A stretch of DNA of 64,000 nucleotides from NCBI GenBank assembly GCA_016215315.1, contig JACRKG010000006.1, positions 27,712-91,711 of the forward strand, given 5' to 3'. Position numbers and translations under genes: made by a program. The stretch is from Candidatus Woesearchaeota archaeon (GTDB taxonomy: Archaea; Nanobdellota; Nanobdellia; Woesearchaeales; ARS49). Under the pieces are notes generated by a model, which searched no databases, had not been told where the DNA came from, and saw only the letters and a list, made by a program, of their open reading frames with translations. Below, piece by piece: positions 39,925 through 49,782 of this stretch (the stretch's first letter is position 1; each line of letters begins with the position of its first letter).

Positions 39925-40110
39925 TTAAGTAGTACCAGCAATAATCAATTCAAGTTCTTGTCTAGTGTGTTTCTTTTCCCCCCCGTGAAATCTTTCTTCT
40001 TTTTTAGATAATAATTTAGGAAAATTCACACTCATATAAGTAAGATACCATCCTGCCTCATCTAAATCCTTATTTCTAGAAGTTTCCCCTTGAAAAGAAA
40101 TTTGCGTCAT
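39925..40110 (-). pseudogene. Probable 5' portion of the sigma gene, ended by in-frame TAA
   Basis: Same frame as 38875-39732; one TAA (39925-39927) separates them, then open sequence to TTG 39732; DEAGWYLTYMSVNFPKLLSKKEE resembles sigma region 1.2. Confidence 0.6.
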
Positions 40111-40235
40111 ATAGGTATTATTTTAAAAGCATGCTTTTTATACTTTACCGATAAAACTTTTAAAGAAGAATTAATACTAATGAGAACAAATTTTTAGCTA
40201 CAAAAAGTCAATTATGTATTTGAAAAAGAGAACAA

Positions 40236-41150
40236 TCACAATACAACATAGTCTGTGCCAAGTTTGCTTGCTTCTTCGGACATAATTTCAATTATTCTAT
40301 CTCGGAGTTTCTGTGCAGAAGATGTTTTTCTAAAAGGACTGCCTTGTACATCCTTTCTGGGAATGTTAAAACTTACTCCGGCTAATTTTTCTATAACATG
40401 GTAGACTTTCCCAGTTTGATCATCATAATTATAGCTTATATCAAATCCAAATTCAGGAAGTATCTCATCTCTTATTCTTCTTGCCACTTCTTTTTCAAAA
40501 GGCCCCTTTAAGACATCAAGCAGACGTGAATTTAGTTTATGACAACGATTGTCGATTTCTCCCGTAATAACATTAAGATGAATTGCTCCATTTTCAACAA
40601 TAAGCAAAAAAGGATTTTCTTGAACAAATTTATTAGCTTTTAATCTTTCATCTAACCCATACGCGTGTCTGAATTTTTCATTCTGTGAAAGTGCCGAGCC
40701 AGTTAATACAACACAAAAAGGATCACCTTCTTTCCCCATTTCCATTACTAATCTAGCATATTCTGGGCCCCATTGAACATTGTCACCTTCTTTTAACACA
40801 CCATCTTTATCAGTAATGATTAATTTTCTTTTTCTATCTTTACAGAGATTATAGAAATCCATAAATCCATCAAATACTGAAAAATTGGAAACAAATCCAT
40901 TTTCTTTTGAAGCAACATATTCAATTACTCTTTGTTGAGCATTCGCAACTGTTCCAATATTACCTAAACCCGCTATTTCCAGCATAGGAATATCAACAAT
41001 TTCATCGCCAATTGTTGCAACCTGATCAAGTGAAAATCCATACCTGTTTCTAATTTCGTCGATTGCTTCTGCTTTTGTTATCATGACTGCATCTACTGCT
41101 GCATTATTCGCAATAAGATATATTTTATCATTCATATCAGCAATACTCAC
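40236..41150 (-). CDS. HAD-superfamily phosphatase with permuted motif order
   Basis: TKAEAIDEIRNRYGF...VATIGDEIVDIPMLEIAG precedes LIITDKDGVL and VVLTGSA. Confidence 0.75.
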   Translation of the reverse strand: MSIADMNDKIYLIANNAAVDAVMITKAEAIDEIRNRYGFSLDQVATIGDEIVDIPMLEIAGLGNIGTVANAQQRVIEYVASKENGFVSNFSVFDGFMDFYNLCKDRKRKLIITDKDGVLKEGDNVQWGPEYARLVMEMGKEGDPFCVVLTGSALSQNEKFRHAYGLDERLKANKFVQENPFLLIVENGAIHLNVITGEIDNRCHKLNSRLLDVLKGPFEKEVARRIRDEILPEFGFDISYNYDDQTGKVYHVIEKLAGVSFNIPRKDVQGSPFRKTSSAQKLRDRIIEIMSEEASKLGTDYVVL

Positions 41151-41161
41151 AAACCAAGAAT

Positions 41162-41473
41162 TTAATCTTCCAACATTTCTATTTCTATGTTTAATCCTTC
41201 AGGAATTGGTACTTTCATTACTAATCTTAATGCCCTTTCATCCATTCCTAAATCAATTAATCTCTTGTGAACTCTCATTTCAAATTTTTCCCAAGTAGCT
41301 GAACCGTCACCACAAGGACATCTTCGGGTTGCAACTTTTAATTTTTTTGTTGGCAGAGGTATTGGTCCTCTTATTACTACGCCCGTTTTTTCGGCAATGT
41401 CAGAAATATAAGTACATGTTTTGTTTAGCTTTTCAATGTCTACACTTGCCAACTTAATTCTTGCTTTTTGCAT
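41162..41473 (-). CDS. rps10: Ribosomal protein S10 (uS10), archaeal
   Basis: MQKARIKLASVDIEKLNKTCTYISDIAEKTGVVIRGPIPLPTKKL. Confidence 0.95.
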   Translation of the reverse strand: MQKARIKLASVDIEKLNKTCTYISDIAEKTGVVIRGPIPLPTKKLKVATRRCPCGDGSATWEKFEMRVHKRLIDLGMDERALRLVMKVPIPEGLNIEIEMLED

Positions 41474-41530
41474 GAGCGTAAAAGGGAGGCGATATAAAAA
41501 ATTTAAAAAAAACATTTATGTTTTTTTTAT

Positions 41531-42811
41531 TTATGCTTTTTTAACTAGATCAATGCACATTCCTGCTGCAACTGTTTGACCACTATCTCTAACTGCAAAT
41601 CTTGACATTTGCGGTATTTCTTTTGATTTTTCAATTACTAGTGGTTGTAGTGGTTTTAATTTAACGATTGCAACATCTCCATTCTTGATAAAGTCTGGGT
41701 GTTCTTGTAATACTTCTCCAGTTGCCGGGTTTAGTTTTTTAACTAATTCCACAAATTGACAAGCAATTTGTGCTGTGTGAATGTGGAATACTGGTGTGTA
41801 TCCTTGAGTGATTACTGAAGGATGATTTAGTACTACAATTTGTGCAGTAAATTCAGTAGCTACTGTTGGTATGTTTGTTAAGTGTCCTAGTACGTCTCCT
41901 CTTGTTGCGTCTTTTGCTCCAAGACCTCTCATGTTAAATCCAATGTTGTCTCCAGGTTCTGCTTGAGTTAATGATTCATGGTGCATTTCTATAGTTTTAA
42001 TATCACCTTCAACTCCTTTACCTTCTCTTCCTGGAACGATTATTACTTTGTCTCCAACTTTCATTACTCCAGTTTCTACTCTTCCTACTGGTACTACTCC
42101 AATTCCTTTAATGTTGTATACATCTTGGATTGGTAGTCTTAATGGTAATTGTGTTGGTTTTTCTGGTGTTTTCAAGTTGTCTAAAGCTTGTATTAATGTT
42201 GGTCCTGTGTACCATGCTAGATTAGGACTTTTCTTTACAACGTTATCTCCAGGGAATGATGCTAATGGAATGAATTGTACTTCATCAATTTTGTAACCAA
42301 CGCTTTTTAATAATACAGTTACGTCTGCTTTTATTTGGTCAAATTTTGCTTGAGCATATTTTGCCATATCCATTTTGTTAACTGCAACTATTAATTGGTT
42401 AACTCCTAATGTTTTTGATAAGAATACGTGCTCTTTTGTTTGTGCTTGAATTCCATCAACTGATACTACTAATACTCCTGCATCAGCTTGTGATGCTCCA
42501 GTAATCATATTTTTAACGAAATCTCTGTGACCTGGTGCGTCAATAATTGTAAAATCATATTTTGCAGTAGCAAATTTTTTGTGTGCTAAATCAATAGTAA
42601 CTCCACGCTTTCTTTCTTCTGCTAAGTTATCCATTACGAAAGCAAACTCAAATCCTCCCTTACCTAAAGCTTCAGCTTCTTCCTTAAGCTTTCTCATTGT
42701 TTGTTCGTCAACGTTACCTGAATCGAATAATAATCGTCCAACTGTTGTTGACTTTCCGTGGTCTACGTGACCTACGAATACTATGTTAATGTGTGGTTTA
42801 ATTCTAGCCAT
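41531..42811 (-). CDS. tuf: Translation elongation factor 1-alpha (aEF1A)
   Basis: [39 protein letters not shown]. Confidence 0.97.
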   Translation of the reverse strand: MARIKPHINIVFVGHVDHGKSTTVGRLLFDSGNVDEQTMRKLKEEAEALGKGGFEFAFVMDNLAEERKRGVTIDLAHKKFATAKYDFTIIDAPGHRDFVKNMITGASQADAGVLVVSVDGIQAQTKEHVFLSKTLGVNQLIVAVNKMDMAKYAQAKFDQIKADVTVLLKSVGYKIDEVQFIPLASFPGDNVVKKSPNLAWYTGPTLIQALDNLKTPEKPTQLPLRLPIQDVYNIKGIGVVPVGRVETGVMKVGDKVIIVPGREGKGVEGDIKTIEMHHESLTQAEPGDNIGFNMRGLGAKDATRGDVLGHLTNIPTVATEFTAQIVVLNHPSVITQGYTPVFHIHTAQIACQFVELVKKLNPATGEVLQEHPDFIKNGDVAIVKLKPLQPLVIEKSKEIPQMSRFAVRDSGQTVAAGMCIDLVKKA

Positions 42812-43089
42812 TTTTATTTGCCCTCCTAAATTTTTCTAAGGAATTTTGTAATGATAGGAACTACGGGTTATTTATAAATGTTACTGTTTTGCAGGGAGAA
42901 AAATGGTTTGGAGTTTACAGTTTACAGTGCAATACTTAGTAATCATAAGATAACTTATTGACCATCAGACACCCGGTAATGTTTCGACACCGACAGATAC
43001 CTAGCGCTGACAGTCAAATTTACTGATTTTTTGTCGAAAACTATATAAGGAGTATTTTTAAATTATTACTTTAAAAATAGAGGTCGAAT

Positions 43090-43569
43090 TTGGATTTAAA
43101 TAAAAAATTAGAAAATTATTTTACTGGAAGAAAATCTAAACTAGAATATGATCTTCTGAGAGAAATTACTGAAGAACTTTTTGATGATGAAAAAACTAAA
43201 AAAAGAGAATTAGATAAAATATATTTATATGAAAACAGAGAAATTTTTTTCGGAAAAACATTCCCGAACATTTCTACATTTAGCTCAGTACTTTATGTAT
43301 TCTTAACAAATAATTGGTCTGCAATAGGAATGACTGTGGTAATTAGCGAAGGAGCTAGAAATTTTCTTGATTACTACTTCACCAAGAATAGAAGAAAAAA
43401 AATAAGCAATGCAAGTGAAAAATTAAAGAAGAAAAAAGAATTATCGCAAAAAATTTACACTCCTGAAGAAAAAGATAAAGACAATGAATACAAAAACGAG
43501 GAAGACTACCGAATTGATCCTTCAGGATATAGTGGTTGGTTAAACCCAAATGAAGAGGATCCTAAATGA
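43090..43569 (+). CDS. Membrane protein, tandem paralog 1
   Basis: SSVLYVFLTNNWSAIGMTVVISEGARNFLDYYF resembles next ORF. Confidence 0.6.
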   Translation: MDLNKKLENYFTGRKSKLEYDLLREITEELFDDEKTKKRELDKIYLYENREIFFGKTFPNISTFSSVLYVFLTNNWSAIGMTVVISEGARNFLDYYFTKNRRKKISNASEKLKKKKELSQKIYTPEEKDKDNEYKNEEDYRIDPSGYSGWLNPNEEDPK

Positions 43570-43949
43570 GCTTAACGGATAAAGTAAAAAATTATTTTTT
43601 TGGAACAAAAATTGCACGAGATTATAATTACACTAGAGAAAATCTTGCTAAAAAAATCAAAGACCCTGAACATTTAAGAGAACAACAGAGAACTGTTTCA
43701 TTTCTAAAATTTATTGATGTGGGCGTGTGCAAGTATGCACCTAACTTAGTAAGCGCTAGCTCATTAGTCTATGGAATTCATACCAAAAATGTTCAATTAA
43801 TAGTTTGGGGTTTATTCTTCGGTGAAGGATCAAGAATGCTTTACGGACACTTTCATAAAAGCTTAAGAAAAAATGCAGGAATACTGGAAGCATCAGAAGA
43901 TTACGGAAAAGCTAACTCTCAAGAGAATAATTGGTGGCAAAACGGGTAG
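43566..43949 (+). CDS. Membrane protein, tandem paralog 2
   Basis: SSLVYGIHTKNVQLIVWGLFFGEGSRMLYGHF; ATGA overlap. Confidence 0.6.
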   Translation: MSLTDKVKNYFFGTKIARDYNYTRENLAKKIKDPEHLREQQRTVSFLKFIDVGVCKYAPNLVSASSLVYGIHTKNVQLIVWGLFFGEGSRMLYGHFHKSLRKNAGILEASEDYGKANSQENNWWQNG

Positions 43950-44061
43950 CGGTTTGCGACTCGTAATAGCCCTCTGATCGATATCATACCTACTTTGAAC
44001 CATATACAGGCATTTACCATATTTCTGTCAAAACATTTAAAAGGCAAAAATACCGTTTATC

Positions 44062-44838
44062 GTGTATAAAAAAGAGGTGAAACATAGTTTGCAATATAGT
44101 TTGGAACAGATTTTAAAGGATTTGAATAAGGTCTGGTTAGATAATGAGCCACAGCTTTCTGGAGAAAAGATTATTGAAATTGATATTTTTGTTAAAAAAT
44201 TAAATGGAGATATTGAAGTAGAAAATTTGAAGGAGTATTTGGAGTATTTGAGAAAAGAAGTTAGAAAATATCAAGAAATATTCAAAGATTACGATAAAAG
44301 ATTTGGAGTGCGTTTCGAACCTTTTTTTCATACATGGAATCATGATGGTTTTTATTTTTTGAAATTGCAGGAATTATATCAAGCAGGAAACATTAGCCAG
44401 ATTACTTTTGAAGCACTGAAAAAAGAATACACTGAAGAAACAAATGGAAATTCTTTTCATGAAAGAATAAAAGATTTAGAATTAATTTATCACACAAATC
44501 AAAAACATTTCACAAATCCAGTCATTTATTGTGGATTGTTTGATTATTATGGATGCGAAAAAAAGAATTTGAATTTAGGGTTAGCATTATTAGGCGCACC
44601 ATTCATGACTGTAAGTTTAAAATCTCAAAATTTTAAAAACTTATTCAGACATGAACTGAATCATTGTTTGGGAGCATCACACTACAAGGTTCCTTTTAAT
44701 ATAATGTATCCTTATATCGACAAACAAAAAAATATTGTGTTGGGAAAAACAAAAAAAGAAATAAAAAAAACAATAAAAAAAACATACGATAAACCATACA
44801 AAGTACTCTTGATACCTAAACCGAAGAAGGAAAAATAG
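44062..44838 (+). CDS. Metzincin-like zinc metalloprotease
   Basis: HELNHCLGASH (HExxHxxGxxH) followed by NIMYP Met-turn. Confidence 0.75.
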   Translation: MYKKEVKHSLQYSLEQILKDLNKVWLDNEPQLSGEKIIEIDIFVKKLNGDIEVENLKEYLEYLRKEVRKYQEIFKDYDKRFGVRFEPFFHTWNHDGFYFLKLQELYQAGNISQITFEALKKEYTEETNGNSFHERIKDLELIYHTNQKHFTNPVIYCGLFDYYGCEKKNLNLGLALLGAPFMTVSLKSQNFKNLFRHELNHCLGASHYKVPFNIMYPYIDKQKNIVLGKTKKEIKKTIKKTYDKPYKVLLIPKPKKEK

Positions 44839-44876
44839 ATCTGATTAATCATTTGAAAATCATTATTCAAAAATTA

Positions 44877-45659
44877 TTATTTGAGAATTTCATCAAATCT
44901 TTTATCTTCTTTCTTTTTACGCACACCACGAGATGCCATTCTATATTCTATCCCATAAATATAAAATGGATTAAAAAATCCTCTAGCAACAGGCCATAAC
45001 ACGTGTGTAGTCCACAATCCTCCCTCTTTTTGAATTTGAACAGGTAACTGTGCAAAAGGTTTTGTAAAAAGATATTCAACCAGACTGCTATTTTGTTCGT
45101 GAATATTTTTCAAATTATTATAATTTCCAAGGATTATTCCTCGAGTAGTAAATTTCTTTACTCGGTGATATTTGCTAACAACATCTAGACCTTGATTTAT
45201 CATAGCAGTAGAATTTATTATTTCTTCAACAACAATAAAATTTTCATCACGACTATTATATAATTGATTGCACCATTCAGATTTTGGTTTAAGCATATTT
45301 TCAGCAGTCTCTTCTAGCTTTCCACTAAGCTTACCTTCTAGCCGAAGAAGTATCAAACCAATTTGTTCTTGAAAACTTAAATGACGTTCATAACCTGCTT
45401 TTTCAAGTCTCCTTTGACTTTCCTCAAAAGTTAATTTTTCTTTAGCTTTGACTTCTATATCTAACTTGTTAAAATATGCAAGGTCATAAACAACACGCGA
45501 GACATTTGAAACAACAATTTCTGGTTTTGGGACTATTATTTCTTTGGCTTTTTTTAATTTTTCAAGTTCTGCTTCTCTATCAAAAATTGCATTAACGTAA
45601 TCTGCTAAATTATCATCAAAACTTGATTTCTTTTTATCGCCTAAAATATTCTGATTCAT
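44877..45659 (-). CDS. Hypothetical protein
   Basis: ORF 260 aa. Confidence 0.6.
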   Translation of the reverse strand: MNQNILGDKKKSSFDDNLADYVNAIFDREAELEKLKKAKEIIVPKPEIVVSNVSRVVYDLAYFNKLDIEVKAKEKLTFEESQRRLEKAGYERHLSFQEQIGLILLRLEGKLSGKLEETAENMLKPKSEWCNQLYNSRDENFIVVEEIINSTAMINQGLDVVSKYHRVKKFTTRGIILGNYNNLKNIHEQNSSLVEYLFTKPFAQLPVQIQKEGGLWTTHVLWPVARGFFNPFYIYGIEYRMASRGVRKKKEDKRFDEILK

Positions 45660-45711
45660 ACTTTTCGTGAGTGAACTTAGTTTTAAATAAGTTGGTATTG
45701 ATTAACTGAAT

Positions 45712-45950
45712 TTTTCAGAGCTCGAGCCGCCCCGAATCTTGTGCTTGTAGAGTTCAATACTGCTCTGACGGCATAGACAAATAATAAACTATTGAATAAT
45801 TCTTTGTGTGCACGTGAATAATTTTTCTACTTTTTTATCAACTGTTAATGTCGCCAAAATTATTAAAAGACTCGACTAGCACAAACAGTGTGGCGACTGA
45901 AGCTCTGAAAATTTAAGAAATTAAAAAACAAATTAAATTTGTTAACAAAT
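45712..45950 (+). ncRNA. Structured intergenic element E4
   Basis: Outer stem TTTTCAGAGCT/AGCTCTGAAAA, inner GTCGCC/GGCGAC; TTATCAACTGTTAATGT, GCACA; TTTGTTAACAAA flank. Confidence 0.55.
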
Positions 45951-45990
45951 CACAACTACAAATAAAGAATATCAAACTACAAAAAATATT

Positions 45991-48900
45991 TTACCCTACA
46001 ACTATTCCTTTTCTTGTTCTTATTTGAGTAATAACTAGTGATTGTAATTCTCCAGGTACTTTTTCAAAGTTTTGGTCAACTAGTGATGAGAATCCTCTAC
46101 CTCCTGTTGCTGATCTTAAAGCGCTTTCCCAACCAATCATTTCAGCCACAGGTAATTTTGCTTTTACTATACACATATTATTTTCATGCTGCATGTCTAT
46201 TATTGATCCACGTTTGTTCATTACTAATTTTGTTATGTCGCCAGTGCATTCTTCAGGACCTTCAACTAATTTTGTTTGAACTGGTTCGAACATACAAGGA
46301 CTTCCATTTACCATTGCTTCTCTAATACCGTCTCTTACTGCAGGGTACATTTGTGCAGGACCTCTGTGAATTGCGTCTTCGTGAAGTTTAGCATCTTTTA
46401 GTGTTATTTTCAGTCCAAAACAAGGTTCTTTAGCTAAAGGTCCGTTATCAATAACTTGTTCGAAACCTTCTATGACTAACTGTATGCTTTCGCTTAACTG
46501 AACGTTTCCTTTTGTCTCATCTATAAACATGTTTCCTTTGTAAATATCTTTAATTGAAAACGCAGCATCACTATCCCATCCTGCGTCAACTAAAGTATCT
46601 CTCATCATTAAATCTTTTTTCTTAATTCTTCCTTCAGAAATATCTCCGTTCTTAATTAATTCTCTAATATGAGGTTCTAAAGGTTCAACAACAAAGTATA
46701 ATTTGTTGTGTTTGTTAGGAGATTTACCTTCAGCTTCAGGACTCGTTTTAAGAACTGTTTCCCTATAAGTAACAATAGGTTCTCCAGTTTTGACTGCAAT
46801 TTTTTCTTCTTCTTTAATTCTACTTTCAATTACTTCTAATTGTAATTCTCCTAAACCATGAACTAGTATTTCTCCAGTTTCTTCATTAATTTCTACTTTA
46901 ATTGAAGGATCTTCTCTTAAAATTTTCTTTAAAACTTCAACTATTTTAGAAATATCTTGAGGTTTAACAGGGGCAATTGATTTTGTAATAACTGGTTCAA
47001 AAATGTGTTTTAATTCTTCAAATGGTTGTTCTGGATTTTCTGTAACTGTGTCTCCAGCACCAGCAGTTATTCCTACTAGACCAAAAATGTTTCCTGAACC
47101 AAGTTGTTCTACTATTTCGGTTTTTGTTCCGAGAAACATAACTATCTGACCAATTCTTTGCGTTGTTTTAAGATTATTAAAATAAAGAGTAGTACCTTCT
47201 CTAATAGTTCCGCTGTAAAGTCTTCCTGAAACAACTTCTCTGTTTGTTTTTGGATCTACCATTACTCTAGTTACCATGAAAGCAACTTTACCTTGAGGAT
47301 TACATTTCAACAAATCTTGACCCAATTCAGATTCAGTTTCTCCCTTCCAAATTTTGGGAATTCTATATTTTTGAGCATCTAAAGGACTTGGGCAGTGCTT
47401 AACAACCATGTCAAGAATTACTTCAAAAAGTGGAGCGTGTTTCCAAACCCAATCTTGACGCTCCTTTTCACTTACTTTATAGATGGCAATTATATCTTTA
47501 AAAGAAACTCCATGTTTTTGCATGTAAGGAACTGATAATGCCCAGTTTTCTCTGGCAGAACCAAAAGCAACACTACCATCAGCAGCATTAACTTTCCATT
47601 TTTGCTTAAACTCAGGTTCAGCAATTTTTTCAATCAATTCATTGAAATTAACTATTATTTCCCCCAATCTTTTTTGGATTTGTTCAGGACTCATTAATAA
47701 TTCATTAATTAAACGATCAACTTTATTTATAAAAAGAACAGGTTTAACTCTTTCTCTAAGAGCTTGTCTTAGTACTGTTTCTGTTTGTGGCATAACTCCT
47801 TCTGAAGCACAAACTAAAACAATTGTTCCATCAACAGCCCTCATTGCTCTAGTAACGTTACCACCAAAATCAATGTGACCTGGAGTATCAATTAAGTTAA
47901 TTAAAAATTCTTGATCATTACACGTGTGAACCATTGAAACGTTAGCAGCATCAATAGTCATAATTCTGTCTTGTTGAATTCTTTTGTAAACTCCTTGAGC
48001 CCAAGTAGCCATACCACCTTCAAGGCTTCCAGCTAAATCTTCATTCATTAATCCTGCTGCAGCAAGAAGATTGTCAGTTAAAGCGGTATTATGAATAACT
48101 ATTCCTTCTGCCACAAAATTCTTGAAATCTGGAACTGAAAAATCATAAACTACAGGTTCGTATTTTTGCTCTAAAGAAGCAATCTCAATAAATGCTAAAT
48201 CGCCAGTTGTGAGTCTATCGAACAAATTAGTTTGTTGATTTAAATCACTGAATTTTTGTTTCAACTGCAACACAGTATCAAAAGTAGGGGTCAAAATTTG
48301 TTTTTCATACTTATAGTAATGATGATCTATTGAAGCAGAAGAAACTTTTCTTACACTAACTAGTTTATTATTTGACAACGGAATTGTATCAGTCACTATA
48401 CTTCCCTGAGTTCTTTTAATTAGTTTTTCTGTTTTCTCTTTTTTATGTTCTACTTTAAAGTTTATTTCTTTAGCATAATTTCTTGCAGAAATTCCTGTGA
48501 TGTATAAAGTATCGTCATTCACTATGCTCAAACAATTAAATCTTAATAACAATAATTGCAGATCTTTTAACATTTGTTTGCTTACAGAAGTAACTGAAAC
48601 TGCCCTTCGAGACTCTTCAACAGTTCCGTCACAATCAAAATACCCTTTAATAAACTGAGCAACAAATTCCTTTTTAGCAGAAAAAACAAAATTATTAATC
48701 CTGATATTGTGACTCTTTTGTTTAAGAGGATAATCAAATAAAACATTAAGCAAATGGGCTAGAGAGTTATTTGTTATTAACTCAGGAGTTCTGTGTTTAT
48801 TAACAACATATTTTGCTTTAATTCCTAATCGTTCACAGATCGAAATAAATTCATCCTTAAGTTCTTCTTTACCAACAATAAATTTCTTATGACTTCCATC

Positions 48901-49740
48901 GCCAAAAAATAAGCCCGTCAAATAAAATAATTCTTCAAAGTTATTTGGCAAATTAATTTCTTTTGTACTTTTCGTGTTGTTTCTAAAAGAAATTTTATCT
49001 ATATTTTCATACAATTCATCAGAAGAAAGATCAAATAATTGTGCCAGTTTAATAAGATCATTTATTTTGTACCTGTTTTGCCAAACTCCATGATAAAAAG
49101 ATTTATGCTTGTCTTCTGAAGAGATTAGTTTTAATATATTCTTAATGCCTTTTCCCAGCACAGATAATTTTAATTTTTTCCCAAATTCATTTTTTAATAC
49201 TGCATAGCAAGAGCAGTTGGAAAGTTTTGATAATATCTCTTTTTTAATATCTGCTTTTTCTTCAATATCTATTTTTCTTGCACAAACCAATCTATCTCCT
49301 AACTTTAATTCGTTCGCTTCTTTTTCTACAAAATCCATATCTTCTAGAACAATATATTTATGCTCAGAGGTAGTTGTTATTTCAGCCCCATTTCTCAACC
49401 TTGCTTTTATTGTATTTCCCCCAACTAATTTCCAAGCATGACTTAATTTCTTTTTTTCTATTCTTCCAGTTTCTTTGTTTAAAGAAAATACCTCAAAATA
49501 ATTATTAGAAACTTCATAAACGGTTTCTGCCTTATTATCTCTAACTTTAGAACCGAAAAGAACAGACTTATTGTATAGTTCTTCTGCAGTCATAACAGTT
49601 CCATCAGTTAAAAACAATCTAGTATTTGGAGAAACACATTTTCCGTGGTGAATGTGAGCACTAGTAGCAATATTTCTAATGGTTGCTTGGCTGTTCGCCA
49701 AACGCTTCATTTTTTCAAGCTTTGATTCTTCTGCTGCCAT
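45991..49740 (-). CDS. fusA: Translation elongation factor 2 (aEF-2) with intein
   Basis: AHIHHGK...TALTDNLLAAAG, IDTPGHIDFGGNVTRAMRAVDG, C-terminal GWESALRSATGGRGF. Confidence 0.96.
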   Translation of the reverse strand: MAAEESKLEKMKRLANSQATIRNIATSAHIHHGKCVSPNTRLFLTDGTVMTAEELYNKSVLFGSKVRDNKAETVYEVSNNYFEVFSLNKETGRIEKKKLSHAWKLVGGNTIKARLRNGAEITTTSEHKYIVLEDMDFVEKEANELKLGDRLVCARKIDIEEKADIKKEILSKLSNCSCYAVLKNEFGKKLKLSVLGKGIKNILKLISSEDKHKSFYHGVWQNRYKINDLIKLAQLFDLSSDELYENIDKISFRNNTKSTKEINLPNNFEELFYLTGLFFGDGSHKKFIVGKEELKDEFISICERLGIKAKYVVNKHRTPELITNNSLAHLLNVLFDYPLKQKSHNIRINNFVFSAKKEFVAQFIKGYFDCDGTVEESRRAVSVTSVSKQMLKDLQLLLLRFNCLSIVNDDTLYITGISARNYAKEINFKVEHKKEKTEKLIKRTQGSIVTDTIPLSNNKLVSVRKVSSASIDHHYYKYEKQILTPTFDTVLQLKQKFSDLNQQTNLFDRLTTGDLAFIEIASLEQKYEPVVYDFSVPDFKNFVAEGIVIHNTALTDNLLAAAGLMNEDLAGSLEGGMATWAQGVYKRIQQDRIMTIDAANVSMVHTCNDQEFLINLIDTPGHIDFGGNVTRAMRAVDGTIVLVCASEGVMPQTETVLRQALRERVKPVLFINKVDRLINELLMSPEQIQKRLGEIIVNFNELIEKIAEPEFKQKWKVNAADGSVAFGSARENWALSVPYMQKHGVSFKDIIAIYKVSEKERQDWVWKHAPLFEVILDMVVKHCPSPLDAQKYRIPKIWKGETESELGQDLLKCNPQGKVAFMVTRVMVDPKTNREVVSGRLYSGTIREGTTLYFNNLKTTQRIGQIVMFLGTKTEIVEQLGSGNIFGLVGITAGAGDTVTENPEQPFEELKHIFEPVITKSIAPVKPQDISKIVEVLKKILREDPSIKVEINEETGEILVHGLGELQLEVIESRIKEEEKIAVKTGEPIVTYRETVLKTSPEAEGKSPNKHNKLYFVVEPLEPHIRELIKNGDISEGRIKKKDLMMRDTLVDAGWDSDAAFSIKDIYKGNMFIDETKGNVQLSESIQLVIEGFEQVIDNGPLAKEPCFGLKITLKDAKLHEDAIHRGPAQMYPAVRDGIREAMVNGSPCMFEPVQTKLVEGPEECTGDITKLVMNKRGSIIDMQHENNMCIVKAKLPVAEMIGWESALRSATGGRGFSSLVDQNFEKVPGELQSLVITQIRTRKGIVVG
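48088..49638 (-). mobile_element. 517-aa LAGLIDADG intein inside aEF-2
   Basis: Starts CVSPNTRLFLTDGT, ends VIHN before T; YLTGLFFGDGS and FIKGYFDCDGTV endonuclease motifs; exteins GK/T. Confidence 0.93.
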
Positions 49741-49782
49741 TTTAAAAAAGAGTTACTGTTTTGTTTTTAAATATTTGGGTAG

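Noticed and set aside
39960-40000. Phase-variable poly-G switch restoring a full sigma ORF
   Set aside because: Adding or removing one G leads to earlier stops in both other frames, so the G7 indel alone does not bypass the TAA.
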